Assembly: GCA_019424965.1 (NCBI GenBank)
Contig: JAHYYL010000009.1
Location: 12,822-76,821, forward strand
Origin: Collinsella sp.
Lineage (GTDB): Bacteria; Actinomycetota; Coriobacteriia; Coriobacteriales; Coriobacteriaceae
Length of the DNA: 64,000 nt
Direction: 5' to 3'
Shown piece by piece: positions 9,163 to 18,145 of this stretch. Numbering within the stretch: the first letter of the stretch is position 1; each line of letters starts with the position of its first letter. Both the position numbers and the translations under genes were made by a program. The notes under the pieces were generated by a model. The model was given only the letters and a program-made list of their open reading frames with translations, was not told the origin of the DNA and searched no databases.

Positions 9163-10131
9163 TTACTTGATCTTTGCCAGTACATCCTGAAACTTGGCGT
9201 AGTTGACCTTGACGCCGTCATCCAGGTCGATCTTAATCATCTGGTCTGCCAAGTGGTGCAACTTCTCCTCGTAGCCGATGGTCTCTTTAAGCTGGTCATT
9301 GAGCTTTTTGACACGCTTATCCAAGCGCACGCGCTCACCACGCTCAGCACTGGCAAGGGCATCGTTGGCATAGCCGATCTGCGAGCGATAGCGCTCCTGC
9401 TGCTCATGCACATAGTCGGTTCGGATGCGAGCCAACAGGTCGGGCTGATAGCGATGCATGTAAACAAGGCACTTGAAGCCGTTCTTTTTGCCGCTGTCAA
9501 ACAGCCAGTAGATGGGGCGCTTCTTGTAGGTCTGACAGTGGTCCTTAAAGAAGTCCTTCAAAAAGTAGGTGCGGATGACCTCACGCGAGGTGCCCTTGCC
9601 GCCGAGCACCTCGGCAATAAAGGCCAGGTTCTGCTCGAGCGTCTCCTCGCCGTACACGGTACGCACAAAGTCAATAAAATAGCGCACGATGTCGTCGTCA
9701 AAGTACTCGTCATCGGTAATGGGCAACACGTTGTCGCCATCGGGCATAAAGGTCACGTGATCGGGATCGGGCATCTTGGCCAGATAGTCAGAGACCGTGG
9801 CGCCCTGGTCGGCCAGGACCAGACCGTCCACGTCCAGCGAATAGCGGCCAAACATGCAGCCCACGGCATAGCTTATGAGCGAGGTGATCTCGTCGCGCTT
9901 GGTACGCACGTGTTTGTTGCCCTTATAGCTCTCGGGAATCTCGTCGGCGGTGTCAAAGATGCGCGCCACCGAAACGTACTTGTCCTCGACCTCGATGGGC
10001 ACTTCGCCCTCCATGTTGTAGATCTTGGCAAAGATTCGGTTGAGCTCTTCCTCGTTAGCGCGAAGTTGCTCAAAGCGAGCATTGACCTCGGCCTTGCGAG
10101 CCTCGTATTTATCTTGAAGCAAAGTGGCCAT
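9163..10131 (-). CDS. pglX: BREX methyltransferase PglX, C-terminal part as a separate ORF
   Basis: These 322 residues correspond to the C-terminal region of a type 1 PglX. The block ANEEELNRIF, the FISYAVGC-like SLISYAVGCMFGRYS and the motif WLFDSGKKNGFKCLVYMHRY are typical of PglX C-termini. In an intact PglX this segment follows directly on a stretch like the last residues (SWDFKRHPL) of the ORF at 11128-13644. Here it has its own ATG (10131) and an AAAGG about ten bases upstream, so it could be translated as a separate subunit. It contains no methyltransferase motif. Together the two parts total 1160 residues, close to the usual single-chain length of about 1200. Confidence 0.85.
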   Translation of the reverse strand: MATLLQDKYEARKAEVNARFEQLRANEEELNRIFAKIYNMEGEVPIEVEDKYVSVARIFDTADEIPESYKGNKHVRTKRDEITSLISYAVGCMFGRYSLDVDGLVLADQGATVSDYLAKMPDPDHVTFMPDGDNVLPITDDEYFDDDIVRYFIDFVRTVYGEETLEQNLAFIAEVLGGKGTSREVIRTYFLKDFFKDHCQTYKKRPIYWLFDSGKKNGFKCLVYMHRYQPDLLARIRTDYVHEQQERYRSQIGYANDALASAERGERVRLDKRVKKLNDQLKETIGYEEKLHHLADQMIKIDLDDGVKVNYAKFQDVLAKIK

Positions 10132-10307
10132 AACTACAGACCTTTCAATTTATCAATACAGTAGAAGTTAGAAAACCCGAGCCCATTCCATCAATCAATA
10201 AACACCAAGACTCGTGAGCTGAAAAACAGCGAAAGCCTTCCGATGCTCGACCGATATCTTCAGGACAAGTCTGGCTATCAATAAATCCCATAAGTGAGAG
10301 ACGACAA

Positions 10308-10898
10308 CTACAATAAAGTCAATAAAAGATGGGACAGAAAAACGAATGCCATGATTAATGACAGAACAGTCAGGCCAGTTGATATTTTCAATCGCTTCCA
10401 CATGTTGTTATGTTTCAAAAGGTAAGCCCGATAGGTAATGTTTAGGGAAGAGCAGTAGGACTTAAGCAAGTCCCGTTCCCTAATTTGCCCGCCCTCGTCG
10501 CAAGCCTCTTTGTAAGTAGTCGAATACCTATCAAATTGTTCAGAAGGAGATGCGAGTGCAATATTGCTCCTTAAAAATATTGCACTGACAGCTATAACAA
10601 GAGCACAGCCAAGAAGACCAAGAAGAATCAAATAGACAAACAGTATTTGCCTCGTTGAAATCCCATAAACTTCCTCAAGACCTTGAATATTTGAAATATA
10701 GTCGAGAGGCGCCAGGTACGCAACGGACAGAATCGTGATGGTAACCATGAGGTTATCAACGTAGCGATTTAAGCTATCCCCCCTCTCTTTTTCAAATTCA
10801 AGTGAGGAAAGAACAATGTCTCTCAAGTAATCGCTAATCTGCCCCTCCTTGGAGAGAGCGCTTTTATCGACGTCATGTCGCTTGTTCTTTTTGCCCAT
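10308..10898 (-). CDS. Three-TM membrane protein inserted between the pglX halves
   Basis: A 196-residue protein of unrecognised family lying between the two pglX ORFs. The N-terminal 50 residues are charged and helical. Hydrophobic segments follow at about 50-66, 82-108 and 172-196, the last ending at the C-terminus. A hydrophilic helical linker joins TM2 to TM3. I chose ATG 10898 (MGKKNKRHD) because AAAGGTGA lies just upstream; an in-frame GTG three codons earlier overlaps that site. The gene is clearly AT-richer than its BREX neighbours, which suggests acquisition. The layout is loosely like SLATT or S-4TM membrane effectors of conflict systems, but that is speculation. Confidence 0.7.
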   Translation of the reverse strand: MGKKNKRHDVDKSALSKEGQISDYLRDIVLSSLEFEKERGDSLNRYVDNLMVTITILSVAYLAPLDYISNIQGLEEVYGISTRQILFVYLILLGLLGCALVIAVSAIFLRSNIALASPSEQFDRYSTTYKEACDEGGQIRERDLLKSYCSSLNITYRAYLLKHNNMWKRLKISTGLTVLSLIMAFVFLSHLLLTLL

Positions 10899-10912
10899 GA
10901 AAGTCACCTTTA

Positions 10913-11059
10913 CTACTTGGTTTTTCGATCAGGTAAACCCGCCGGTTTTTCATAAGTAAATTGCGTTAACCTTGTTATGGGTCCAGGAATCGTGACCGGC
11001 TTCTTTGCTCCCGCCCCTTCATCTTTTCTTTTCTTGTCATCTTTCTTTTTTTCAGACAT
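10913..11059 (-). CDS. 48-residue charged peptide upstream of the inserted membrane protein
   Basis: A short ORF starting MSEKKKDDKKRKDEG and ending AGLPDRKTK, with a Lys/Asp-rich first half and a Pro/Gly-containing second half. It ends 14 bases before the membrane-protein start, and its stop codon abuts the AAAGGTGA site of that gene, so the two look translationally linked. There is no clear Shine-Dalgarno before its own ATG (AT-rich leader), so translation is not certain. It shares the low GC of the membrane gene. The function is unknown; it could be a leader peptide, a partner or an inhibitor of the membrane protein. Confidence 0.5.
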   Translation of the reverse strand: MSEKKKDDKKRKDEGAGAKKPVTIPGPITRLTQFTYEKPAGLPDRKTK

Positions 11060-11127
11060 ATTTAATTTCAATCCAATCTATCCAATGACGTTCTTTTGTT
11101 AAAGATAGGTGAGTCCTAACAAGACAG

Positions 11128-13644
11128 CTAAATTAAAGGATGACGCTTGAAATCCCAAGAAGTTTCAAACGAGTCATAGTCAGCCTTTGAAATTGAGCGA
11201 GAGTCTTCAACGAGTGAACAAACAGTCGGTTCGGCGGCCTTATCTTGGATGATCGGTAACTGACCGATTTGGCCTACCTCAAAGTTTAGAGTCGGCGACA
11301 TAAACGCCAAATCAATTTCGGCAATGGAACAGTTGCAGAAAGCCTGGATGTATCGAAGCTCGTTCGGCTCCGCAAAAAGACATGCTCCAGCTACCTCAAA
11401 AAGCATCCCTCGAGGTGCAAACCTAAAGGAGGCGAGGCTGGAAGAAATTTTAGACCAGGAAACTGCGGGCTTGAAATAGTCGTTCTGGTTCTTGATCACA
11501 AAATCAGGTGTAGAGAGATAGGTATACTTGGACAGAATTGCTTCCTTCATCTCCCGACCGTCATCAAACCAATTAACCACCTCATCGTAGTCACCCCACC
11601 ACTTTCGATAGGAGCCGCCCCGAATAATCGGAAACCAACGGGAACCACTTTGCTTTGCCTCGGGCCTGCCACTGCAATCTCGCGATGTGTTGGAAGGCAC
11701 CACTTCCCACCATTTCCTCAAAAAGCGGCCATTATCGCTCGTCGCCAAGCCCTGTCGCGGAGTAGCAATGGCATCGAGCCTCTTTCCTTTTGTGAACGAT
11801 TCAACAAGAGCATCGCTGGCCCAGTAGGCTATGGGGGTGCCGGGGATTTGTTTGAAGGTGTCGGCGTTGCGGCGGTAGAACCAGCCACAGTCGGGGTTTT
11901 GGATGGCCTCCAGCGCCTTGGGAGCCTGAACCGCGGGGCCAGTAAAATCGGCAAGACGAACGTATCCGCCTTTATAACCATCGATATGCGAATTGTGATA
12001 GGTAAACGTGCAGATGGGCACGGTTGCCCCTGCAAAGCCAGAATACTCGAGCTGAATGAGCGTGGTTAGGGTCTTGTCATCGATAAGCCTATTTCGAAGC
12101 TTCTCGTAGCTACCGATAAACATCCAAACAAATGGAGTCATCATTCCGACTTCGCCGTGCTCGCCAGCAAAGTCCATAATGCGCACGATGAACGAAGAGA
12201 ACAGGTCACTCTTCACGTCGGGATAGTTTCTCTTGACCCACTTGCTCATGAATGGATTAAAGCTGCTGCTGCCCATATACGGAGGATTCGCAACGGTGCA
12301 GGTAAAACGACGGGACAGCTTCTCGCAGATGGCGGCAGCGCTTTCGAGCTTAGTTTTGGCCGTAGCGGCAAAAAGGTCATCGGAACAACTCGCGGCGGCA
12401 GCCTTGAGCTCGTCGATCTCGTCCTCTGAAGGATTGAGCAGCGAACCGATCTCGCCCAAATGGCTCAGCTCCTCGGCGAGCTTCTTGTTGCCCGGGAGCT
12501 CGTCCTCTCCCAGCGGGATGCTCGAGAGCACGGTAACGTCGGCGCGCACGGCGCGCTTGAAAAAGCGACGATCGTGCTCGCGGGCGCACATGGCAAGCGC
12601 CAGTTCCGCGATCTGCGCTGCACGGGGATCGATCTCCATGCCAGCGAGGTTTTCAGTAAGAATGAGCTCGGGAATTTCGCGCTCACGATAGCCGCGCTCC
12701 TCGTACATATGGAAGAGCAATTCGAACGCATAGACCAGGATATGGCCCGAGCCGCATGCGGGGTCACAGAGGGTTATCTCCTCGGGGCTCGAGATGCGTA
12801 TGAAGTCCTCGTGCTCAGCATCGGGCTCGATGTAATATTCCATGCGCTCGCGCAGCGAACTCCCCGGGTTATTGAGCATCCACAGACGGCCGAGCGAGTT
12901 CTCGACCATGTAACGCACGATCCACTCGGGGGTGAAGAGCTGCGTGGCGGGCGCGATGTCCGCCGCCGCTGCCTTGCGCTTGGACTTGAAGAACTCGTCT
13001 TTAACGTCAGCGTTGTAGTACTGATACATCCAGCCCAGAACGGTCACGCCCTTGCGCCAGTCCTCGTCAGTGAGGACGGCATTGAGCTTGCCCACCACGC
13101 CGTCGGACATCATGAGGCCCTGGGGCAACAGCAGCTCCATGGCTCCGCCCACGCGTTCAAAGACGCCCGGTAGGCAATCGGCAAGCTCCTCGCACTGAGC
13201 AACAAACAGGTAGCGCCACAGCGGTTCATCCAAGCCCGCCATCTTGAGCTCGGCTATGCGATCGGTATCGGCCGTCGCTATCTCCACGTCCAGTGCGTTC
13301 TCCACGGCCTCGCTGCCATGGCTGCCGTCCGCACGACTTAGCATGCGCATGCGGCTGGGAAGCCATCCGCGTGCATCCATAAAGCGAATGGCCACGATGC
13401 GGTTGAACCAGGTGTAGGCCGCACGGTCGTGCAGCACCTCGTGACCCACCTCTGCCTGCATGCGCAGCAGTTCGTCGCGTTGCTCAATCTCAGCCGGACT
13501 TAGGGGCAGGCCGCTAACGGTCTCGGACCCAACGGGCGCGGGTGCAGGTTCGGTGATGCCGTAGCGCACCATCTGCGCCTCCACGCCTTTGATGAGCTCC
13601 GTACGGGCCCAGGTGCAGAAGCTCTTAAGAGCAGAATCGTTCAT
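11128..13644 (-). CDS. pglX: BREX adenine-specific methyltransferase PglX, N-terminal and catalytic part
   Basis: An 838-residue N6-adenine DNA methyltransferase, the modification enzyme of BREX. The SAM-binding motif DPACGSGHIL lies near residue 292 and the catalytic NPPY near residue 450. A helical N-terminal region precedes them, and the putative target-recognition region lies at about 600-838. ATG 13644 has AAAGG ten bases upstream. The ORF stops right after SWDFKRHPLI, where intact PglX proteins continue into the region found separately at 9163-10131. From about 11840 leftwards the base composition falls to roughly 42-50% GC by eye, against more than 60% in the catalytic part. This suggests that the specificity region was exchanged by recombination. 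Confidence 0.9.
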   Translation of the reverse strand: MNDSALKSFCTWARTELIKGVEAQMVRYGITEPAPAPVGSETVSGLPLSPAEIEQRDELLRMQAEVGHEVLHDRAAYTWFNRIVAIRFMDARGWLPSRMRMLSRADGSHGSEAVENALDVEIATADTDRIAELKMAGLDEPLWRYLFVAQCEELADCLPGVFERVGGAMELLLPQGLMMSDGVVGKLNAVLTDEDWRKGVTVLGWMYQYYNADVKDEFFKSKRKAAAADIAPATQLFTPEWIVRYMVENSLGRLWMLNNPGSSLRERMEYYIEPDAEHEDFIRISSPEEITLCDPACGSGHILVYAFELLFHMYEERGYREREIPELILTENLAGMEIDPRAAQIAELALAMCAREHDRRFFKRAVRADVTVLSSIPLGEDELPGNKKLAEELSHLGEIGSLLNPSEDEIDELKAAAASCSDDLFAATAKTKLESAAAICEKLSRRFTCTVANPPYMGSSSFNPFMSKWVKRNYPDVKSDLFSSFIVRIMDFAGEHGEVGMMTPFVWMFIGSYEKLRNRLIDDKTLTTLIQLEYSGFAGATVPICTFTYHNSHIDGYKGGYVRLADFTGPAVQAPKALEAIQNPDCGWFYRRNADTFKQIPGTPIAYWASDALVESFTKGKRLDAIATPRQGLATSDNGRFLRKWWEVVPSNTSRDCSGRPEAKQSGSRWFPIIRGGSYRKWWGDYDEVVNWFDDGREMKEAILSKYTYLSTPDFVIKNQNDYFKPAVSWSKISSSLASFRFAPRGMLFEVAGACLFAEPNELRYIQAFCNCSIAEIDLAFMSPTLNFEVGQIGQLPIIQDKAAEPTVCSLVEDSRSISKADYDSFETSWDFKRHPLI

Positions 13645-13671
13645 GGTTGATGAGCCTTTCTAAACGCCATA

Positions 13672-13703
13672 AGCCACCGGTGCGCGCTTTGGCACCGGTG
13701 GCT
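13672..13703 (-). promoter_or_regulatory. Intercistronic hairpin between brxC and pglX
   Basis: Perfect 12-base arms (AGCCACCGGTGC at 13672-13683 and its complement at 13692-13703) enclose an 8-base loop in the brxC-pglX gap. No T-run follows on the minus strand, so it is not an ordinary Rho-independent terminator. It could attenuate transcription or stabilise or process the mRNA upstream of the methyltransferase gene. Confidence 0.6.
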
Positions 13704-13710
13704 CCGCGGG

Positions 13711-16700
13711 TTAGTTGATACGGATCTCGTCGTTTGCAGTGAGCGCCTGCATAAGGCGGGAGCGCAGGTCCTCCACGTAGCGCTCCACGTCCCCCGCGGA
13801 CAAGAGACGACTCGGCTTGGCCAGATCGGCGCGGCGCACAGTCTTGATCTTGCGCTGGGGCACGGGTGCAGGCGTGGGTGCTGACGACGCAACGGCCTTG
13901 TTGGAGATCTTCTTGACCACCTCACCCGTACTCGTGACCTCGGTGGTGCGGCGCTCGTTGTCCATACGCATGCGGGCCGCATCCACAGCGTCGTACATCC
14001 CGTTGGTTGCTGCGCTGAGCCAGTTGGCCCAGTTAGTCGCGGCAACACTCAGCTCGTTGAGGCTTTGAGCACTGTGGGCACGGTTTTTGAACGACTCGTA
14101 TTTGGCGCCGGCGTCTGCTATGGCATCCTTGGCTTGATTGACAAAGCCCTTTTGACTCTCAGCCTGTGCCTGCAGGTCTTGCAGATCGCTCTCGATTCGG
14201 CACAAAAACTCATTGCGGCGGATGCCCAACAGCTTTTTCATGTCGTCCTCGACGGGATCCATAAGCGGCTGCAGGTCTTTAATGCGGCCGTAGGGCTTGG
14301 GATCTTTGAGAACCTCACGCACCTTTGCCACATTCTCAACCGCGCTGGGAATGTCATCGGAGGCATACTCGATACCCTCGGTGCGGCTCAAGAAATCCTT
14401 GGCGTGGTCAAACGCTGTTCGCTGGTTGGACTCGAAGAACTCAACCACCTTATCAAAGTCTTCCTTGGCATCGAGCAAACGCTCCTCATGCTTGGTGAAC
14501 GTGGTCAAGAACGCCTCGGCCTCGTTCTGGTCCTTAAGGACGTCGGCCACCTCCGAGCGCATCTTCTCGCACTCGTCCTCACCGGGATACGGGTAGGCCG
14601 GCTTGATGCCCGTGTAGTAGTCGCGTGCCATGGCGACGCACACCTCACGCAAGTCCTCAAGGCGCTCCTTGAGCTCGGCCACGAGCTTATCCTCGTTGGA
14701 GGGCACGGTCTTGAGATCAAACAGATCACGCATGAGCTCGCCCGTGGCGCGCAGCAACCGGTCGCTCATGCGCACGCGCAAGCGCACCTGGGCCTTATCG
14801 GCATCCTTGCGCAGGAGCGCCACCATGCGGCTATCGGTAGCTTGAACCGTCTGGCCGCCAAACAGCACCTGCGCGCGCTGCTCCACCACAAGCTGCGCCA
14901 CCACATTTGCGATGTCGACCTCGCGCCAGCCAAAGGGCCTTTGCTGGTACTGGCGCTGGATATCGCCCATAGCGGTATCCAGATGGCGCTGGTGCTGCAC
15001 TTTGAGGTAGTCCTCAACTTCCTTAAGCGCACGCGTGTTACCCGCGTTCATGTCAGCGAGCCCCGCTTGAACGTTGCCCGCCAGAGTGGAGCGGATATCG
15101 GAATCGCTCGTGACCGGCGCGCCGATATAGCCGGCCTTTTCAAAGACCACATCGCACAGCTGCGCCAGCACCTGCTCAAAGACCTGGGCGGGCTTGGCCG
15201 CGCGGATCTCAATCATGCGCCCGTTGACGGCGCATCGTGCATGGAGCACCGCCTCAGCCAAAAGGGCGTCAGCCTCTTTCTCGTTAAAGTCCTTCTCGCG
15301 CATTTTGGCCTCGACGATCTGGCGGGTACTCGGCGGTAGCTCCTGCAGGTTGCGCGTCTGGACGTACATGCGAATCTTAGCGGTGTTGACGAGTGGGGCC
15401 CAATAATCCACCTCGTCGCTCAAGGCCACGATGGCCTTATCCACGGATTTCAATGCCAGCTCGGCATCGTCCGCACGGCCCAGATCGCTGGCCATGGTCA
15501 CCACGGATAGATCCATGCCGCCCATGTTGGATCCATGAATCGAGCCATCCACGTAGCGGTCAAAGGGGAAGTCGTTGGTCCCGCGGTTGAGCTTGCGCGC
15601 GGTGTAGATGCTGTCGAACAGGCGCTTCTTGATAGACTCGATCACCTGCGCGTTATCGATCGGGGTGCGTGCGATCTCCTGCGCTATCTCCTGCTCCTCG
15701 TCGGTGAGGAAGCTATAGGTATCGCCCTGGCGTGCCACGTAGTTCTCGCGCTCCAAACGGGCGAGGGATTCCTTGACGCGGTCCTTGAGGGCGCGCTTGT
15801 CCACGTCGAGGCTATCGATCATGAGGACGGAGATGTTTTCGACCGTGGCCTTGACGTAGCCGATGTAACGAATCAGGTACAGGAGCTTGAGCACCTGAAC
15901 GTCGTAGGGTTCAAGGCCCTCCGCGTTCTCGGCCGCGCGGACCGCGCGGTCGACCACCTGGATGATGCCGTGCTCAAGGTCTTTGGAGATAGTGTCGAAA
16001 AAGCGCCAGAACGGCACGAGCGCACCGGTCTGGTCATGCTGGATGGTCTGAGCGCTCTCCTGGAACGCGCTCAGCATGGAGCGCTCGCCTGTGGACATGT
16101 GTTTAGCCTTGACACCGTGTTTGCGCACCTCGGTCATCACGTCGGGTAGGAGCTTAAACTGATAGCCCACAAACGGGTAGCTGGCCACAAAATCCTTGGA
16201 GTTGGTGTAGCCGGCAAGGTCGGAGCGCGAGCCACCCTCAAAGGTAAAGTTGTTTTTGAGGACGGCGGCGTCTTGCTCGTAGACCTGTGCAAGCATATCG
16301 GCCGCCGGTGCGGTCTTCTCGAGCACACGGCGCTGGATGACCTCGTCCACGCTGGAGCTGGAAAGCGAGAGGCGGGTATTGAAGCGGCCTTGGATCTTTG
16401 AAAAGTCGTTGCCCACGGGCAGACTCAGGTTGTCGATGGCCTCCTGGCTCGTGACCATCACCCACACGCGGCCACCGCAGGCGGCACCCAGCTCCTCGAC
16501 GATGGTCTGAAGGCTCAGCATAAGGCTTGGGTCCTGGTCGTTTGTAATAAACTGACCCACCTCGTCGACCATAAAGAGCAAACGGAAGTTGCCGCCGTGG
16601 GCCGCTGCCCGAGCGTCTACGTAGTCCTTGACCTTTTTGGCAAAAACATCGGGGGCCAAAACCTCGTCCTCAGAACCCTCGAGCCAGTTCCATGCGGCCT

Positions 16701-17373
16701 TTTCGCTCATGCCGAGCACGCTCTGCAGCACCTCGACCACGTCGTCCTCAAAGTAGCTGTAGGTGTCGCGGGTCTGGAGCCAGGACTCGCCGTTGACGCG
16801 CTCAAAGGCCTCGCGGAACTCCTGGGTCTTGCCCAGGGAATCGATGTAGTCCTCGAGCTTTGCAAGCTTGAGGTCCTCGCCGTAGAAGCCGCGCGCCTCG
16901 TAGAACATGCGCTCAAAGCCGCGAAGCAGCGCCGTGGGAGCCGTATCGCCCTGCTTCCACTGGCCCGCCTTACTATCGATGTTAAAGAGGATGGCCTGCG
17001 TGTGCACCGAGCAGGCGCGCTCCATGGCAGCCGCGACCATGGGGTCGACGATCTTGCCATCAAAGTAGCGGATGGCGCTCTTACCGCCAATCTGGCGATT
17101 CTCGAGCAGGTAGCTCAGCATCTTGAGAAAGTGCGATTTACCGGAACCGAAGAAGCCGCTGATCCACACGCCGATCTTGTCGGTGCGCACATCGATGGCA
17201 TCGCCGTAGGCCTTGAAGAACGTGGCAAAGTGCCCCTGCAGCTCGCGCGTCACCACGTACTCGTCAAGCTCCTGACGGATGGACTCGTCTTTTGAATCCT
17301 GGACCTTGACCACGCCGTTGATGGAGCGGTTGATGTCTTTTGCAAAGAGGTCGCGAATGATCGTGTTGTCCAT
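13711..17373 (-). CDS. brxC: BREX P-loop ATPase BrxC (PglY-like)
   Basis: A 1220-residue BrxC, the large ATPase of type 1 BREX. The Walker A motif GFFGSGKS sits at residues 73-80, after the typical opening MDNTIIRDLFAKDINRSING. The Walker B-like LLFMVDEVGQF lies about residue 265. The C-terminal half is long and helical, with coiled-coil stretches, as in other family members. ATG 17373 has AAAGGAG five bases upstream. It follows brxB by 78 bases and precedes pglX with a hairpin in between. ATP binding and hydrolysis are inferred from the motifs; its exact role in BREX is unresolved. Confidence 0.93.
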   Translation of the reverse strand: MDNTIIRDLFAKDINRSINGVVKVQDSKDESIRQELDEYVVTRELQGHFATFFKAYGDAIDVRTDKIGVWISGFFGSGKSHFLKMLSYLLENRQIGGKSAIRYFDGKIVDPMVAAAMERACSVHTQAILFNIDSKAGQWKQGDTAPTALLRGFERMFYEARGFYGEDLKLAKLEDYIDSLGKTQEFREAFERVNGESWLQTRDTYSYFEDDVVEVLQSVLGMSEKAAWNWLEGSEDEVLAPDVFAKKVKDYVDARAAAHGGNFRLLFMVDEVGQFITNDQDPSLMLSLQTIVEELGAACGGRVWVMVTSQEAIDNLSLPVGNDFSKIQGRFNTRLSLSSSSVDEVIQRRVLEKTAPAADMLAQVYEQDAAVLKNNFTFEGGSRSDLAGYTNSKDFVASYPFVGYQFKLLPDVMTEVRKHGVKAKHMSTGERSMLSAFQESAQTIQHDQTGALVPFWRFFDTISKDLEHGIIQVVDRAVRAAENAEGLEPYDVQVLKLLYLIRYIGYVKATVENISVLMIDSLDVDKRALKDRVKESLARLERENYVARQGDTYSFLTDEEQEIAQEIARTPIDNAQVIESIKKRLFDSIYTARKLNRGTNDFPFDRYVDGSIHGSNMGGMDLSVVTMASDLGRADDAELALKSVDKAIVALSDEVDYWAPLVNTAKIRMYVQTRNLQELPPSTRQIVEAKMREKDFNEKEADALLAEAVLHARCAVNGRMIEIRAAKPAQVFEQVLAQLCDVVFEKAGYIGAPVTSDSDIRSTLAGNVQAGLADMNAGNTRALKEVEDYLKVQHQRHLDTAMGDIQRQYQQRPFGWREVDIANVVAQLVVEQRAQVLFGGQTVQATDSRMVALLRKDADKAQVRLRVRMSDRLLRATGELMRDLFDLKTVPSNEDKLVAELKERLEDLREVCVAMARDYYTGIKPAYPYPGEDECEKMRSEVADVLKDQNEAEAFLTTFTKHEERLLDAKEDFDKVVEFFESNQRTAFDHAKDFLSRTEGIEYASDDIPSAVENVAKVREVLKDPKPYGRIKDLQPLMDPVEDDMKKLLGIRRNEFLCRIESDLQDLQAQAESQKGFVNQAKDAIADAGAKYESFKNRAHSAQSLNELSVAATNWANWLSAATNGMYDAVDAARMRMDNERRTTEVTSTGEVVKKISNKAVASSAPTPAPVPQRKIKTVRRADLAKPSRLLSAGDVERYVEDLRSRLMQALTANDEIRIN

Positions 17374-17451
17374 GGGTGCTCCTTTGGGTTTGGGAACGTT
17401 ATGGCAAAGGGTTGTTACCGGCGGCAGGGCCTTGTATGCGGGGAGCCGTGC

Positions 17452-18144
17452 TTACGAGATATCGATGGCGCGGTAGTAGTTATCGGCCGGCAGACGGTTA
17501 AAGAGCTGGAAGGAAGAGCCGTTGAAGCTGCCCGGATAGGCGGCGATCACCGGCACATCATCAAAATCCGCGAGCATGCAGTGGAGAAGCGTGTGCATGC
17601 GAAAGAACGGGAAGACCTCACCTGCACCGGTGAGGAGGATGACGTCTCTGGGCACGTGCGGCTCGGTTTGTTCAAGGATGCACGCGGCGACTTTCTCGGG
17701 CGAGGCGAACTTGGCCACGTCCTCGAGCACGCGCTGGGTACCGCGACGCTCCTCTTGGCGCGGGATGGTCTTGAGGACGCGGCGCTTTTCGAGAATTGCC
17801 AGCACGGCGTCGTAGAGATTCACGACCTTGAGCGTGCACGGGAGCTTGCCGGCCTCGGCATCGCGTGAAAGGACGTCAAATAACGCACGCGCCTCAAACT
17901 CGAGCGCAGGGTCGTAGCAGAAGGTATGGAAGCCGATCTCGTTACCTATGCCCTTGTTGGCCAAAAAGTCCTCGCTGCACAGGCACTCACGCAGGAGCTG
18001 CGCGCGGCGCTCAAATTCTTGGCGGGCGCGCTCGGAGCGGGCATGCGCCGCCACGACACTCTGGCGGGAATGGATGCCGATATTGGTGGTGAGATCGGTC
18101 GCCGGGGTGACTACGGAATCGGAAGCGCTGTTGACGGAAGCCAC
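17452..18144 (-). CDS. brxB: BREX protein BrxB (DUF1788)
   Basis: A 230-residue protein of the DUF1788/BrxB family. The characteristic C-terminal core is visible: VILLTGAGEVFPFFRMHTLL followed by FDDVPVIAAYPGSFNG and LFNRLPADNYYRAIDI. It probably starts at GTG 18144, two bases after the brxA stop, so translation is likely coupled to brxA. About 40 N-terminal residues are variable and polar, so a start further inside is possible. It is required in characterised type 1 BREX systems, but its molecular function is unknown. Confidence 0.88.
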   Translation of the reverse strand: MASVNSASDSVVTPATDLTTNIGIHSRQSVVAAHARSERARQEFERRAQLLRECLCSEDFLANKGIGNEIGFHTFCYDPALEFEARALFDVLSRDAEAGKLPCTLKVVNLYDAVLAILEKRRVLKTIPRQEERRGTQRVLEDVAKFASPEKVAACILEQTEPHVPRDVILLTGAGEVFPFFRMHTLLHCMLADFDDVPVIAAYPGSFNGSSFQLFNRLPADNYYRAIDIS

Positions 18145-18145
18145 G

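Noticed and set aside
10132..11127. Insertion sequence as the cause of the pglX split
   Set aside because: No transposase ORF, terminal inverted repeats or target duplication is visible around the inserted cassette.
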